DNA of 64,000 nt from contig NZ_CP119520.1 of the NCBI RefSeq assembly GCF_029223865.1, positions 4,898,001 through 4,962,000 of the forward strand, written 5' to 3'. This document shows positions 54,068 to 63,364 of this stretch, piece after piece. Made by a program: the position numbers and the translations under genes. The notes under the pieces are model-generated. The model saw only the letters and a program-made list of their open reading frames with translations. It did no database searches and was not told the origin of the DNA. Within the stretch, counting starts at the first letter, position 1. Every line of letters starts with the position of its first letter. This DNA is from Telluria mixta. Its GTDB lineage: Bacteria; Pseudomonadota; Gammaproteobacteria; Burkholderiales; Burkholderiaceae_D.

Positions 54068-55558
54068 ATGAAACGAAACAAAACGACGACATTGGGACAG
54101 GCGGGAGCCGCCGTCACGCGCCGCGGTTTCCTCGGCGCCGCCGCGGTCACCGCTGCCGTGACGGCGGCGGCGGGACCGGAGCCGGCACGCGCGGCCGCCG
54201 GCCGGCGCGACGAACGCGGCGTACTGGACATCGCCATCATCGGCGCGGGCCTGGCCGGCCTGACGGCCGCGCGCGACCTGCACCGCGCGGGCTGCGAATC
54301 GTTCGTCGTGCTGGAAGCGCGCGACCGCGTCGGCGGCCGCACGCTGAACCACGACCTCGGCAACGGCTATTTTTCCGAGGCGGGCGGCCAGTGGATCGGT
54401 CCCGGCCAGTCCGCCATCATCGATTTGCTCCGCGAGCTGGGCATCGGTACGTTCCCGACCCACTGGCAGGGCAAGATGACCTTGCTGGCGGGCGACGTCC
54501 GCGCGCGGACGGAAAGCACCGGCGGGCTGGACACCGACCCGGCCATCCGGCGCGAGCTCGAGGAACTCGCGAAAGAAGTCCCGTGCGGCGCGCCCTGGAC
54601 GGCCAAACGCGCGGCGGAATTCGATGCCATGTCGTTCGCCGACTGGCTGGCAAAAAAGAACATTCCGCCTGCGGACCGCCTGAGCTGGGTGCTGGGTGCG
54701 ACGCTGACGACGGGCGCCAGCCCCGTCAAATTGTCGCTGCTGCATTACCTGGCGATGCTGAATTCCGCGAACTGCGATTACGTGCGGCTGGAAGGGATCA
54801 AGGACGGCGCGCAGGAAACCCGCATCGCGGGCGGTTCGCAGATCCTGTCGATCAGGATGGCGCAGGCGCTGGGCGACAAGGTCCGCCTGTCGACGCCCGT
54901 GTCGCGCATCGAGAACTGGAAGGATGGCCCGGTTGCCATCCACACGCCGGACGGCGTGATCCGCGCGCGCAGCGTGATCGTCGCGCTGTCGCCGGCCCTG
55001 TGCCACCGGATCGCCTTCGATCCGCCATTGCCGGACAAGCGCCGGGAGATGCAGCGGCGCTGGCCGGCGTTCGCCCCGATGCGCAAGACGGTCCACGTCT
55101 ACAAGAAGCCGTTCTGGCGCGACCAGGGCCTGAGCGGCTGGATCGTGCAGGCGCAGGGGCCGCTGCTGCTGGCGTTCGACAACTCGCCGGAGGACGCGTC
55201 GCTCGGCGTCATCGCGGCATTCGTCAACAACGGTGCGCTGCCGTCGGACCCGAAGGCGGCGGAGGCCGAGCTCACGCGCATCTATGCCAGCGCTCTCGGG
55301 GACGAGGCGCTGCATCCGGTCGCCTACCACGATCACGACTGGGGCAAGGCCGACGACTGGTCGCTGAGCTGCACGGCACCGTTCCCGCCGGGCTTCCTCA
55401 CCCAATACGGCGACGTGCTGCATCCACCCGTCGGGCGCCTGATCTGGTCGGGCACGGAAACGGCGGACATCTGGGCGACGGCGATGGATGGCGCCGTGCG
55501 TTCCGGCCACAAGGCCGCGCTGCAGGCGCTGCAGGCCGCCGGCGCAGGGAGGACGTGA
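54068..55558 (+). CDS. Tat-exported flavin amine oxidase-family protein, copy 1
   Basis: 496 residues. Twin-arginine signal TRRGFLGAAAVTAAV near residue 20 implies folded export. FAD-binding Rossmann motif IIGAGLAGLTAARDL (about 58-72), the GGR segment ARDRVGGRTLNHDLGNGYFSEAGGQWIGPGQ, and the C-terminal FAD block GRLIWSGTETADIWATAMDGAVRSG, as in monoamine and polyamine oxidases. A Cys in LSCTAPFPPGFLTQYG lies one residue nearer the FPPG motif than the flavin-linked Cys of monoamine oxidases. First of three tandem paralogues; ends one base into copy 2. Confidence 0.9.
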   Translation: MKRNKTTTLGQAGAAVTRRGFLGAAAVTAAVTAAAGPEPARAAAGRRDERGVLDIAIIGAGLAGLTAARDLHRAGCESFVVLEARDRVGGRTLNHDLGNGYFSEAGGQWIGPGQSAIIDLLRELGIGTFPTHWQGKMTLLAGDVRARTESTGGLDTDPAIRRELEELAKEVPCGAPWTAKRAAEFDAMSFADWLAKKNIPPADRLSWVLGATLTTGASPVKLSLLHYLAMLNSANCDYVRLEGIKDGAQETRIAGGSQILSIRMAQALGDKVRLSTPVSRIENWKDGPVAIHTPDGVIRARSVIVALSPALCHRIAFDPPLPDKRREMQRRWPAFAPMRKTVHVYKKPFWRDQGLSGWIVQAQGPLLLAFDNSPEDASLGVIAAFVNNGALPSDPKAAEAELTRIYASALGDEALHPVAYHDHDWGKADDWSLSCTAPFPPGFLTQYGDVLHPPVGRLIWSGTETADIWATAMDGAVRSGHKAALQALQAAGAGRT

Positions 55559-57036
55559 TGAGCAAGCTGAACCAGCCACAGGATGAAACGCCCGCGCTCA
55601 CGCGCCGCGGTTTCCTCGGCGTGGCGACGGCCGCCGCGGCGGCAACGGCGCTGCCCGGGGCGGCACGCGCCGCGACCGGCAAGGCCGCAGAGGGCAACGT
55701 GCTCGATATCGCGATCATCGGCGCCGGCCTGGCCGGCCTGACGGCGGCGCGCGACCTGCAGCGGGCCGGCTGCTCGTCGTTCGTGGTGCTGGAAGCGCGC
55801 GACCGCGTCGGCGGCCGCACCTTGAACCACGACCTGGGCAACGGCTATTTCACGGAAGCGGGCGGCCAGTGGATCGGCCCGGGCCAGACCGCGATCGCGG
55901 ACCTGGCGCGCGAGCTCGGCGTCGGCACCTTCCCCAATTACTGGCAGGGCAAGGCGTCGTACGTCCTGGGCGAGGCGCATGCCGCGCTCGACACCGGGGG
56001 CAGCGTCGGTACCGACCCGCGGCTGCAGCGCGAACTCGAGGACATGGCGAAGAGCGTGCCCTCCGGCGCCCCCTGGACGTCGCCGCGCGCCGCCGAATTC
56101 GACGCGCTGTCGCTGGGCAGCTGGCTGGCGACGAAGCACCTCGCCCCGCAGGACCAGATCGGGTGGTCGGCCGGCGCGATGCTCACGGGCGGCGCCGCCC
56201 CGGCGCAACTGTCGCTGCTGCACTGGCTGTCGATGATCAATTCGGCCGACTGCACCTACGAGCGGCTGGAAGCCGTGCGGGGCGGCGCCCAGCAGACCCG
56301 CATCTCGGGCGGCTCGCAGATCCTGTCGATCCGGATGGCCCAGGCGCTGGGCGACAAGGTGCGGCTCCAGTCGCCCGTGCTGCGCATCGAGAACTGGAAC
56401 GACGGGCCCGTCGCGATCCACACGCCGGACGGCGTGATCCGCGCGCGCTACGTGATCGTCGCGCTGTCGCCGCCGCTGTGCAACCAGATCGCGTTCGACC
56501 CGCCGCTGCCGGCACCGCGCCGGGAGATGCAGCGGCGCTGGCCGGCCTATGCGCCCATCCGCAAGACCGCGCACGTCTACAAGAAGGCGTTCTGGCGCGA
56601 GAAGGGCCTGAATGGCTGGATCGTCCAACCGAAGGGACTTGTCCTGTGGGCCTATGACAACTCGCCCGAGGACGTGTCGTTCGGCGTGATCAACGCGTTC
56701 ATCGTCAACGGCATGTTGCCGACCGATCCGAACCAGGCGGAGACGGAACTCGCGCGCATCTACGCCCAGGCGTTCGGCGAGGAAGCGCTGCATCCGGTCG
56801 GGTACTACGAGCACGACTGGGGCAAGGCGGACAACTGGACGCTGACCTGCGTGTCGCCGATGCCGCCGGGCTTTCTCACCCGATACGGCAAGGCCCTGCA
56901 TCCGCCGGCCGGCCGGCTGATCTGGTCGGGCACGGAAACGGCGGACATCTGGGCGGGCTACATGGATGGCGCCGTCCGGTCGGGGCACGCGGCCGCGCTG
57001 CAGGCGCTGCGGGCCGTGAGCGCGGACAGGGCATGA
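55558..57036 (+). CDS. Tat-exported flavin amine oxidase-family protein, copy 2
   Basis: 492 residues. Tat motif TRRGFLGVATAAAAA near residue 16, FAD-binding IIGAGLAGLTAARDL, GGR segment with EAGGQWIGPGQTAIADL, and C-terminal IWSGTETADIWAGYMDGAVRSG. Very similar to copies 1 and 3 over its whole length, closer to copy 3 (shared EMAKSVPSGAPWTSPRAAEF-like block here DMAKSVPSG). The Cys block reads LTCVSPMPPGFLTRYG. Start overlaps the previous stop by one base. Substrate unknown. Confidence 0.9.
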   Translation: MSKLNQPQDETPALTRRGFLGVATAAAAATALPGAARAATGKAAEGNVLDIAIIGAGLAGLTAARDLQRAGCSSFVVLEARDRVGGRTLNHDLGNGYFTEAGGQWIGPGQTAIADLARELGVGTFPNYWQGKASYVLGEAHAALDTGGSVGTDPRLQRELEDMAKSVPSGAPWTSPRAAEFDALSLGSWLATKHLAPQDQIGWSAGAMLTGGAAPAQLSLLHWLSMINSADCTYERLEAVRGGAQQTRISGGSQILSIRMAQALGDKVRLQSPVLRIENWNDGPVAIHTPDGVIRARYVIVALSPPLCNQIAFDPPLPAPRREMQRRWPAYAPIRKTAHVYKKAFWREKGLNGWIVQPKGLVLWAYDNSPEDVSFGVINAFIVNGMLPTDPNQAETELARIYAQAFGEEALHPVGYYEHDWGKADNWTLTCVSPMPPGFLTRYGKALHPPAGRLIWSGTETADIWAGYMDGAVRSGHAAALQALRAVSADRA

Positions 57037-57079
57037 GCGGGCGTCCTCGAAATTTTTTAGTCGAACCTCAGGAAGAGAC

Positions 57080-58567
57080 ATGATGGAAGAATTTGAATCG
57101 AACCGGGACGATGCGCCCGGCGAGCCCGCGCTGACGCGGCGCGGGTTCCTCGGCATGGCCGCGTCGGTCGCTGCCGCCGCGTTACCGGCTGCCGCGCGCG
57201 CGGCGGTGGGGCAGCGTGACGAACGCGGCGTGCTGGACATCGCGATCATCGGCGCCGGCCTGGCCGGACTGACGGCGGCGCGCGACCTGCGGCGGGCCGG
57301 CTGCGAATCGTTCGTGCTGCTGGAAGCGCGCGACCGCGTCGGCGGCCGCACCCTGAACCACGACCTCGGCAACGGCTATTTCACGGAAGCGGGCGGCCAG
57401 TGGATCGGACCGAGCCAGACCGCGATCGCGGACCTGGCGCGCGAGCTCGGCGTCGGCACTTTTCCCAGCTACTGGCAAGGCAAGGCCGTCGTCGTCGGCG
57501 GCGATGGACGCGCCGCGTTCGACTGCGACGGCACGTTCGGCACGGATCCCAAGCTGGGGCATGAACTCGAAGAGATGGCGAAGAGCGTGCCGTCCGGCGC
57601 GCCCTGGACGTCGCCGCGCGCCGCCGAATTCGATGCGATGACGCTCGGCAGCTGGCTCGCGACGAAGAACGTCGCGCCGGAAGACCAGATCAGCTGGCAA
57701 ACGGGCTCGGTCCTCACCGGGGGCGCCGCTCCGTCACGGCTGTCACTGCTGCACTGGCTGTCGATGGTGAATTCCGCCGAGTGCAACTTCGAGCGCTTCG
57801 AGGCGGTCAAGGACGGTGCGCAGGGGACGCGCATCTCCGGCGGCTCGCAGATCCTGTCGATCAGGATGGCGCAGGCACTGGGCGACAAGGTGCGGCTCAA
57901 GACGCCCGTGCTGCGCATCGAGAACTGGAACGACGGCCCGGTCGCGATCCACACGCCGACCGGCGTGATCCGCGCCCGCCACGTGATCGTGGCGCTGTCG
58001 CCGCCGCTGTGCAACCAGATCGCCTTCGACCCGCCGCTGCCTGACGGGCGCCGCGAAATGCAGCGGCGCTGGCCCGCCTACGCGCCGGCACGCAAGACGG
58101 CGCACGTCTACAAGAAGCCGTTCTGGCGCGACAAGGGCCTGAACGGCTGGGTCATGCAACCCAAGGGTTCGCTGTTCTGGGCCTACGACAACTCGCCCGA
58201 AGATGCCTCGTTCGGCGTGATCAATGCGTTCGTCGTGAACGGCACGCTGCCGACCGATCCGAAGGCCGCGGAGGCCGAGCTGTCGCAGATCTACGCCAAG
58301 GCGCTGGGCGAGGAAGCGCTGCATCCGGTCGCGTACTACGACCACGACTGGGGCCAGGCGGACCCATGGACGCTGACGTGCATCTCGCCGATGCCGCCGG
58401 GCTTCCTCACCAAATACGGGCAGGCCCTGCACCCGCCGGCCGGCCGCCTGATCTGGTCGGGCACGGAAACGTCGGATATCTGGGCAGGTTACATGGATGG
58501 CGCCGTGCGCTCCGGCCACAAGGCCGCGCTGCAGGCGCTGCAAGCAATCAACGCAGGGAGAGCATGA
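57080..58567 (+). CDS. Tat-exported flavin amine oxidase-family protein, copy 3
   Basis: 495 residues. Tat motif TRRGFLGMAASVAAA near residue 22; FAD motifs as in copies 1 and 2 (IIGAGLAGLTAARDL, EAGGQWIGPSQTAIADL, IWSGTETSDIWAGYMDGAVRSG); Cys block LTCISPMPPGFLTKYG. AGGAAG lies 8 bases upstream. The stop overlaps the cytochrome gene start (ATGA). Three copies in series suggest specialised substrates or a multi-step oxidation of one compound. Confidence 0.9.
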   Translation: MMEEFESNRDDAPGEPALTRRGFLGMAASVAAAALPAAARAAVGQRDERGVLDIAIIGAGLAGLTAARDLRRAGCESFVLLEARDRVGGRTLNHDLGNGYFTEAGGQWIGPSQTAIADLARELGVGTFPSYWQGKAVVVGGDGRAAFDCDGTFGTDPKLGHELEEMAKSVPSGAPWTSPRAAEFDAMTLGSWLATKNVAPEDQISWQTGSVLTGGAAPSRLSLLHWLSMVNSAECNFERFEAVKDGAQGTRISGGSQILSIRMAQALGDKVRLKTPVLRIENWNDGPVAIHTPTGVIRARHVIVALSPPLCNQIAFDPPLPDGRREMQRRWPAYAPARKTAHVYKKPFWRDKGLNGWVMQPKGSLFWAYDNSPEDASFGVINAFVVNGTLPTDPKAAEAELSQIYAKALGEEALHPVAYYDHDWGQADPWTLTCISPMPPGFLTKYGQALHPPAGRLIWSGTETSDIWAGYMDGAVRSGHKAALQALQAINAGRA

Positions 58568-59280
58568 TGAAGGTCGCAACGAAACAATCCAGGGAAGGCG
58601 AAACGCCCACCGTGAAGGCGCGCAGCCGCGGCAGGCGGATCGCCGTGTGGTCCGGCTGGCTGTTGCTGGCGGCGGTCGTGGTGGGCGGCGTCGCCTACGG
58701 ACCGGACCTGGTCAACCTGTACCGTCTGGGCGAGCAGATCGACGCCATCGCCAAGGAAGACACGCGCGTCTACGGGCCCTGGCCGCGCACGATCGACGAG
58801 TGCATGGGCTGCCACGGCGTCGGCGGCAACGCGCGCGCCCAGACGTATCCGCGCCTCGCGGGCCAGCCCGAGGCCTACCTCAAGAAGCAGCTGAAGGCCT
58901 TCGTCAGCGGCGAGCGGACCGACCCGGCCATGACGTCGCTGGCGCTGAGCATGCCCGACAAGGAACTCGAGGCGCTGGCGACGCACTTCGCGCACGTGGC
59001 ACCGCTGCCCAACACGACGTTCAAGCCCGATCCGGCCCGCGTGGCGCGCGGCGAGGCCGTCGCCAAGGCCGGCAGCTGCGTCGCCTGCCATGGCGCCGCC
59101 CTGGAAGGCAAGGGCGAGTTCCCGCGCCTGGCGGGGCAGGGCTACGACTACCTGCGCCACCAGCTCATGCGCTTCAAGGACGGCACGCGGCGCGACGCCA
59201 CCGGCGCGATGCCCGCCGTTGCGAGCCAGCTCTCGCAACAGGACATCGACGATGTGGCGCAGTTCCTGGCGAGCCGATGA
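58564..59280 (+). CDS. membrane-anchored dihaem cytochrome c
   Basis: 238 residues. One N-terminal anchor (IAVWSGWLLLAAVVVGGVAYG) and two class I haem domains: CMGCH (Cys80-His84) and CVACH (Cys172-His176). Each is followed by a Met-containing segment (LALSMPDKELEALATHFA; GAMPAVASQLSQQDIDDVAQFL), as in cytochrome c4-type proteins. Coupled to the third flavoprotein by ATGA, so the likely job is taking electrons from the periplasmic flavoenzymes to the respiratory chain. Confidence 0.9.
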   Translation: MMKVATKQSREGETPTVKARSRGRRIAVWSGWLLLAAVVVGGVAYGPDLVNLYRLGEQIDAIAKEDTRVYGPWPRTIDECMGCHGVGGNARAQTYPRLAGQPEAYLKKQLKAFVSGERTDPAMTSLALSMPDKELEALATHFAHVAPLPNTTFKPDPARVARGEAVAKAGSCVACHGAALEGKGEFPRLAGQGYDYLRHQLMRFKDGTRRDATGAMPAVASQLSQQDIDDVAQFLASR

Positions 59281-59287
59281 ACCCAGC

Positions 59288-59311
59288 GGCGGGCGCGGAC
59301 AGTCGCCCGCC
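59288..59311 (+). terminator. hairpin after the cytochrome gene (weak terminator or attenuator)
   Basis: GGCGGGCG (59288-59295) pairs with CGCCCGCC (59304-59311) around an 8-base loop; only a weak T-rich stretch follows at once, with a longer T run at 59328-59334. Confidence 0.45.
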
Positions 59312-59363
59312 ATTTATCAACCCAGCCTTTTTTTAACCAAAACTTTTATTCAAGGAGACTTTC

Positions 59364-60497
59364 ATGGCTAAGCATTCTGTCGTCGTCTACGGCGCGAGCG
59401 GTTACACCGGCATGTTGATCATGGACTGGCTGATCGACCAGAACATTCCCTTCACCGCCGTGGCGCGCAACGCCAAGCGCACCAAGGAAATGATGGAGCA
59501 GCGCGTCGTGCGCCTCGAATCCGCCGAGTACGAACTGATCGAAGCGGAACACAATGTGGAAGCGCTGACCAAGGCCTTCACCGGCGCCAAGGTGGTGCTC
59601 AACACCGTTGGTCCGTTCGTCAATTTCGGCCTGGTCGGCGTGGAAGCGGCACTGCGCGCGGGCTGCCACCACCTCGATCCCGCCGGGGAGCAGACGTATA
59701 TCCGCAGGGTTCGCGACGAGTTCGGCGAACAGTTCCGCCAGGCCGGCCTGCTGGTCTCGCCGTCGAACGCCTATATGTACAGCTATGCGGAAATCGCCGC
59801 CGAACTGGCGCTCGAGACGCCCGGCATCGATGCGCTGGAAACCGCCACGCTGGCGCGCGGCATGCGCGGCGCCGGCGCCGGCGTGAGCATCGGGTCGTCG
59901 GCGACGATCTTCGAAAGCTATCGCCACGATGCTTACTACTTGTGGGAGAAAAAAATGATGGCGCACGCCCCCGACGCGTCGTTCACGGTCGTCGACCCGG
60001 CATTCCAGCAGCCGGTATTCTGCCTGCCGTGGGGCGGCACGTCGCTGCCGGTCCACTTCGAGCACGACCCGCGCGTGCGCAGCTGCATCTCGTCGGTAGG
60101 CTTCTACGACGGTAACGTGATGCAGACGGTCCACGCACTCGGCAAGAAATGGGATGCCGAGTACAAGCATCTGCCGCGCGAGCAGCAGGACGCCGTGCTG
60201 AAGCAGATCGTCGACTCGACCACGCCCACGATGCCGCCGCGCGAACGGACCACGATGCACCGCACCGTCGACTTCGCCATCGGCCGCGGCCAGCTGTCGG
60301 CCGTGCGCGCGACCGTGTACGGCGTCACGCCCTATATCGCCACCGGCGCGATCCTCGTGGCCGAAACGATCAAGCTGCTCGACGGCGACACCGCGAAGGT
60401 CGGCTTCGCGTCCGGATCGAAAGCGTTCGGCCACCGCTACCTGCTCGGCTTCCTCGAGCAGCGCGGCCTCGCGCGCGCGTCGGTGCAGCAGCTCTGA
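59364..60497 (+). CDS. saccharopine-dehydrogenase-like NAD(P)-binding reductase
   Basis: 377 residues. N-terminal Rossmann fold with VVYGASGYTGMLIMDWLI and VARNAKRTKEMMEQ; middle TVGPFVNFGLVGVEAALRAGCHHLDPAGEQTYIRR, typical of the saccharopine-dehydrogenase/trans-acting enoyl-reductase group. The group includes enoyl reductases and lipid-type reductases, so true lysine metabolism is not implied. AAGGAG lies 7 bases upstream. Sits 12 bases before the ligase gene; probably the same operon. Confidence 0.85.
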   Translation: MAKHSVVVYGASGYTGMLIMDWLIDQNIPFTAVARNAKRTKEMMEQRVVRLESAEYELIEAEHNVEALTKAFTGAKVVLNTVGPFVNFGLVGVEAALRAGCHHLDPAGEQTYIRRVRDEFGEQFRQAGLLVSPSNAYMYSYAEIAAELALETPGIDALETATLARGMRGAGAGVSIGSSATIFESYRHDAYYLWEKKMMAHAPDASFTVVDPAFQQPVFCLPWGGTSLPVHFEHDPRVRSCISSVGFYDGNVMQTVHALGKKWDAEYKHLPREQQDAVLKQIVDSTTPTMPPRERTTMHRTVDFAIGRGQLSAVRATVYGVTPYIATGAILVAETIKLLDGDTAKVGFASGSKAFGHRYLLGFLEQRGLARASVQQL

Positions 60498-60509
60498 CGG
60501 GAGCCGGAC

Positions 60510-62063
60510 ATGGCCATCATCGACTTTTTCGACCGCGGCTGGCGCATCAATCCGCACGGCGCCGCCTACATCCAGGACGAACGGCATTATTCTTACCAGG
60601 AGGTCGGCGAACTGTCCTGCCGCATCGCCAACACCTTGCTCGCCACCGGCTTCGGCCGCGAAGCGAAGGGCGCGGTCTGGGCCGACAACGACGTCTTCGC
60701 GTGGACCTGCGCGCTGGGCCTGTGGCGCGCCGGCATGGCGTACATCCCGGTCAACGGGCGCAACGTCGCCGAGGAGAACCAGTACGTCCTCGACTTCTTC
60801 GACTGCGAGGTGCTGTTCTTCCAGCGGCAGTTCGCGGAAGTCATCAATGGACTGCGCCCGCGCCTGCCCAAGATCCGGCGCTGGGTGTGCATCGACGCGG
60901 ACCTGCCCTGGGCGCCGTCGCTGGCCGAATGGAGCGAAGGGCAATCCACGACCCCGCCCCAGGTCGCCGTCGACCCGGACGACGTGGTGGTCCTGTCGCC
61001 CACCGGTGGCACGACCGGCAAGCCGAAGGGCGTGATGAATACGCACCGCTCCCTGCAGACCTACTTCGCGCAGGCGATGATGGTGCATCCGTACAACGGC
61101 GCGCGGCCCGTGAACCTGGCCGCCGCACCGATGACGCACACGGCGGGCATGCTGTCGATGCCGTGCAGCGCGCAGGGCGGGACGGTGGTCGTGATCACCA
61201 GGCCCGATCCGGTGGCGATGTTCGGCGCGATCGTCAAGTACCGGGTGACCGAGCTGTTCCTGCCGCCCACCGTGATCTACCGGCTGCTGGACATCCCGGG
61301 CATCGACAAGCTCGACTTCTCGTCGCTCCGCTACTTTTTCTACGGTGCCGCGCCGATGTCGGTGGAAAAGCTCAAGCGCGCGATGGCGGTGTTCGGCCCG
61401 GTGATGGCGGGCGGCTACGGCCAGACCGAGGCGCCGGCGTCGATCTCCTACCTGCCGCCGTACCAGCACGTCGTCGACGGCCAGCTCGCGCCGGACGAAC
61501 GCCTGTCCTCGGTCGGCCGTCCGAATCCGCTGATCCGCGTCGAGATCATGGACGCGGCCAACCGGATCCTGGCCCAGGGCGGGACCGGTGAAATCTGCGT
61601 GCGCGGCGACCTCGTGATGAAAGGGTATTACAAGGCGCCGGACAAGACGGCGGAGACGATCGTCGACGGCTGGCTGCATACCGGCGACATCGGCCACATT
61701 GACGCTGAGGGCTACCTGCACATCACCGACCGCAAGAAGGACATGATCATCAGCGGCGGCTTCAACGTCTACCCGAGCGAGGTCGAACAGGTCATCTGGG
61801 CGCACCCGGCGGTGCAGGACTGCGCGGTCATCGGCGTGCCCGACGAGGAGTGGGGCGAGGCGGTGAAGGCGGTGGTCGAGCTGAACGGTGGCCAGGACGT
61901 GAGCGCCGCCGAGATCATCGCGCTGTGCAAGCAAAAGCTGGGTTCCGTCAAGTCGCCGAAGAGCGTCGACTTCGTGCCGGCATTGCCGCGCAGCCCGGTG
62001 GGCAAGGTGCTCAAGAAGGACCTGCGCGAACAGTACTGGCAGGGCGTGGAACGCCGGATCTGA
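60510..62063 (+). CDS. AMP-forming acyl-CoA ligase
   Basis: 517 residues. ANL superfamily: P-loop LSPTGGTTGKPKGVMNTHRS, A5 motif GYGQTEAPASISYLPP, A8 hinge WLHTGDIGHIDAEGYLHITDRKKDMIISGGFNVYPSEVEQVI (core residues RKKD and GGFNVYP), and catalytic Lys in SPVGKVLKKDLRE. Activates a carboxylic acid to its CoA thioester for the following thiolase and dehydrogenase steps. The acid is unknown; family members act on fatty, aromatic or cyclic acids. Confidence 0.92.
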   Translation: MAIIDFFDRGWRINPHGAAYIQDERHYSYQEVGELSCRIANTLLATGFGREAKGAVWADNDVFAWTCALGLWRAGMAYIPVNGRNVAEENQYVLDFFDCEVLFFQRQFAEVINGLRPRLPKIRRWVCIDADLPWAPSLAEWSEGQSTTPPQVAVDPDDVVVLSPTGGTTGKPKGVMNTHRSLQTYFAQAMMVHPYNGARPVNLAAAPMTHTAGMLSMPCSAQGGTVVVITRPDPVAMFGAIVKYRVTELFLPPTVIYRLLDIPGIDKLDFSSLRYFFYGAAPMSVEKLKRAMAVFGPVMAGGYGQTEAPASISYLPPYQHVVDGQLAPDERLSSVGRPNPLIRVEIMDAANRILAQGGTGEICVRGDLVMKGYYKAPDKTAETIVDGWLHTGDIGHIDAEGYLHITDRKKDMIISGGFNVYPSEVEQVIWAHPAVQDCAVIGVPDEEWGEAVKAVVELNGGQDVSAAEIIALCKQKLGSVKSPKSVDFVPALPRSPVGKVLKKDLREQYWQGVERRI

Positions 62064-62076
62064 GCCGATCAACCAT

Positions 62077-62096
62077 GGCCGGCCCTCGGGCCGGCC
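62077..62096. other. hairpin between ligase and thiolase genes
   Basis: GGCCGGCC (62077-62084) repeats as GGCCGGCC (62089-62096) around CTCG, a perfect 8-bp stem without a T run. May stabilise or punctuate the transcript between the two genes. Confidence 0.45.
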
Positions 62097-62113
62097 CATC
62101 ACTCCAAAACATT

Positions 62114-63355
62114 ATGAGCAACATTTATATCGCCGGTATCGCCATGACGGTGTTCGGCCGGCACGTGGAACGCAGCCTCGACGACCTGGCAGCCGAGGCG
62201 TTGCGTGGCGCCCTGACGGACGCCGGGTGCCACGCGGAAGACATCGGCGCGGCTTTCTATTCGGGCATCACCAACGGGCAGCTGCAGGGACAGTATGCGA
62301 TTCCGGGCCAGGTCGTGTTCAGCAAGATCGGCATCGAAGGCATCCCGATGTTCAACGTCGAGAACGCGTGCGCGTCCGGCAGCACGGCCGTCCACCTCGC
62401 GATCCAGCACCTCAGGGCGGGCGCGTGCGACGTCGCGCTGGCGCTCGGCGCGGAAAAGATGAACGTGCCCGACAAGATGAAGGCGTTCGCCCTGTTCGAA
62501 GCGGGTTGGGACGTGTCGCGCGTCGACGAAAACTTCGCGACGCTGGTGAGGATGGGCGAAGGTATCGTACCGCCGCCGGGATCGGAGTCCGACAAGCCCT
62601 ACAGCCGGTTCATGCAGATCTACGCCGCGATGTGCCGCCAGCACATGAAGACATACGGCACGACCCAGCGCCAGATCGCGGCCGTCTCGGCCAAGAACCA
62701 CCAGCACTCCGTGCACAACCCGTTTTCCCAGTTCCGCAAGCCGTTCACGGTCGACGAGGTGCTCGCGGCGCCGCCGATCACCTATCCGATCACGCTGCCG
62801 ATGTGCGCGCCGCTCACGGACGGCGCGGCCGCCGCGATCCTCTGCACCGAGGAAGGCCTGCGCCGCATCGGTGCCGACTGCAAGCGCGCCGTGCGCGTCG
62901 CGGCCAGCGTGATGCGCAGCTTCACGCGGCACGAGGCGGGCGACCGCGAACGCAACATCAGCCGCCTGGCGTCGCTGCAGGCTTATGCGCAAGCCGGGCT
63001 GGGCCCCGCGGACATCCACGTGGCCGAGGTGCACGACGCGTCGGCGATGGGTGAAATCGTCCAGGCGGAGAACCTGGGCCTCGTGCCGTTCGGCGAGGGC
63101 GGTCCGGCCGCCGAGCGCGGCGATTTCACGCTGGGCGGCCGCATTCCCATCAACACGTCCGGCGGACTGGAATCCAAGGGGCACCCGATCGGCGCCACCG
63201 GCATCGGGCAGTTGTACGAGCTGGCCACCCAGCTGCGCGGCGAGGCCGGTGCGCGCCAGGTGCAGGGCGCGCGCCATGCGATCCAGGAAAACGGCGGCGG
63301 CCTGCAGGGCGTCGAAGAGGCGGCCGTCGCCATCCATATCCTGAGCAAGGACTAG
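62114..63355 (+). CDS. thiolase-family protein (SCP-x/lipid-transfer type)
   Basis: 413 residues. Thiolase fold: MSNIYIAGIAMTVFGRHVERSLDDLA at the start, nucleophile Cys86 in NVENACASGSTAVHLAIQHL, and GHPIGATGIGQLYELATQL with the conserved His. The usual second catalytic Cys motif (CGGGxG) is replaced by ENGGGLQGVEEAAVAIHIL, as in the SCP-x-like and nonclassical thiolase group that also includes steroid side-chain enzymes. Expected to cleave or form C-C bonds on CoA esters. Confidence 0.88.
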   Translation: MSNIYIAGIAMTVFGRHVERSLDDLAAEALRGALTDAGCHAEDIGAAFYSGITNGQLQGQYAIPGQVVFSKIGIEGIPMFNVENACASGSTAVHLAIQHLRAGACDVALALGAEKMNVPDKMKAFALFEAGWDVSRVDENFATLVRMGEGIVPPPGSESDKPYSRFMQIYAAMCRQHMKTYGTTQRQIAAVSAKNHQHSVHNPFSQFRKPFTVDEVLAAPPITYPITLPMCAPLTDGAAAAILCTEEGLRRIGADCKRAVRVAASVMRSFTRHEAGDRERNISRLASLQAYAQAGLGPADIHVAEVHDASAMGEIVQAENLGLVPFGEGGPAAERGDFTLGGRIPINTSGGLESKGHPIGATGIGQLYELATQLRGEAGARQVQGARHAIQENGGGLQGVEEAAVAIHILSKD

Positions 63356-63364
63356 GAGGACGTC

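Noticed and set aside
59346-62102. 918-codon minus-strand frame opposite the reductase and ligase genes
   Set aside because: Shadow of two well-supported plus-strand genes; spans their intergenic gap without any start signal.
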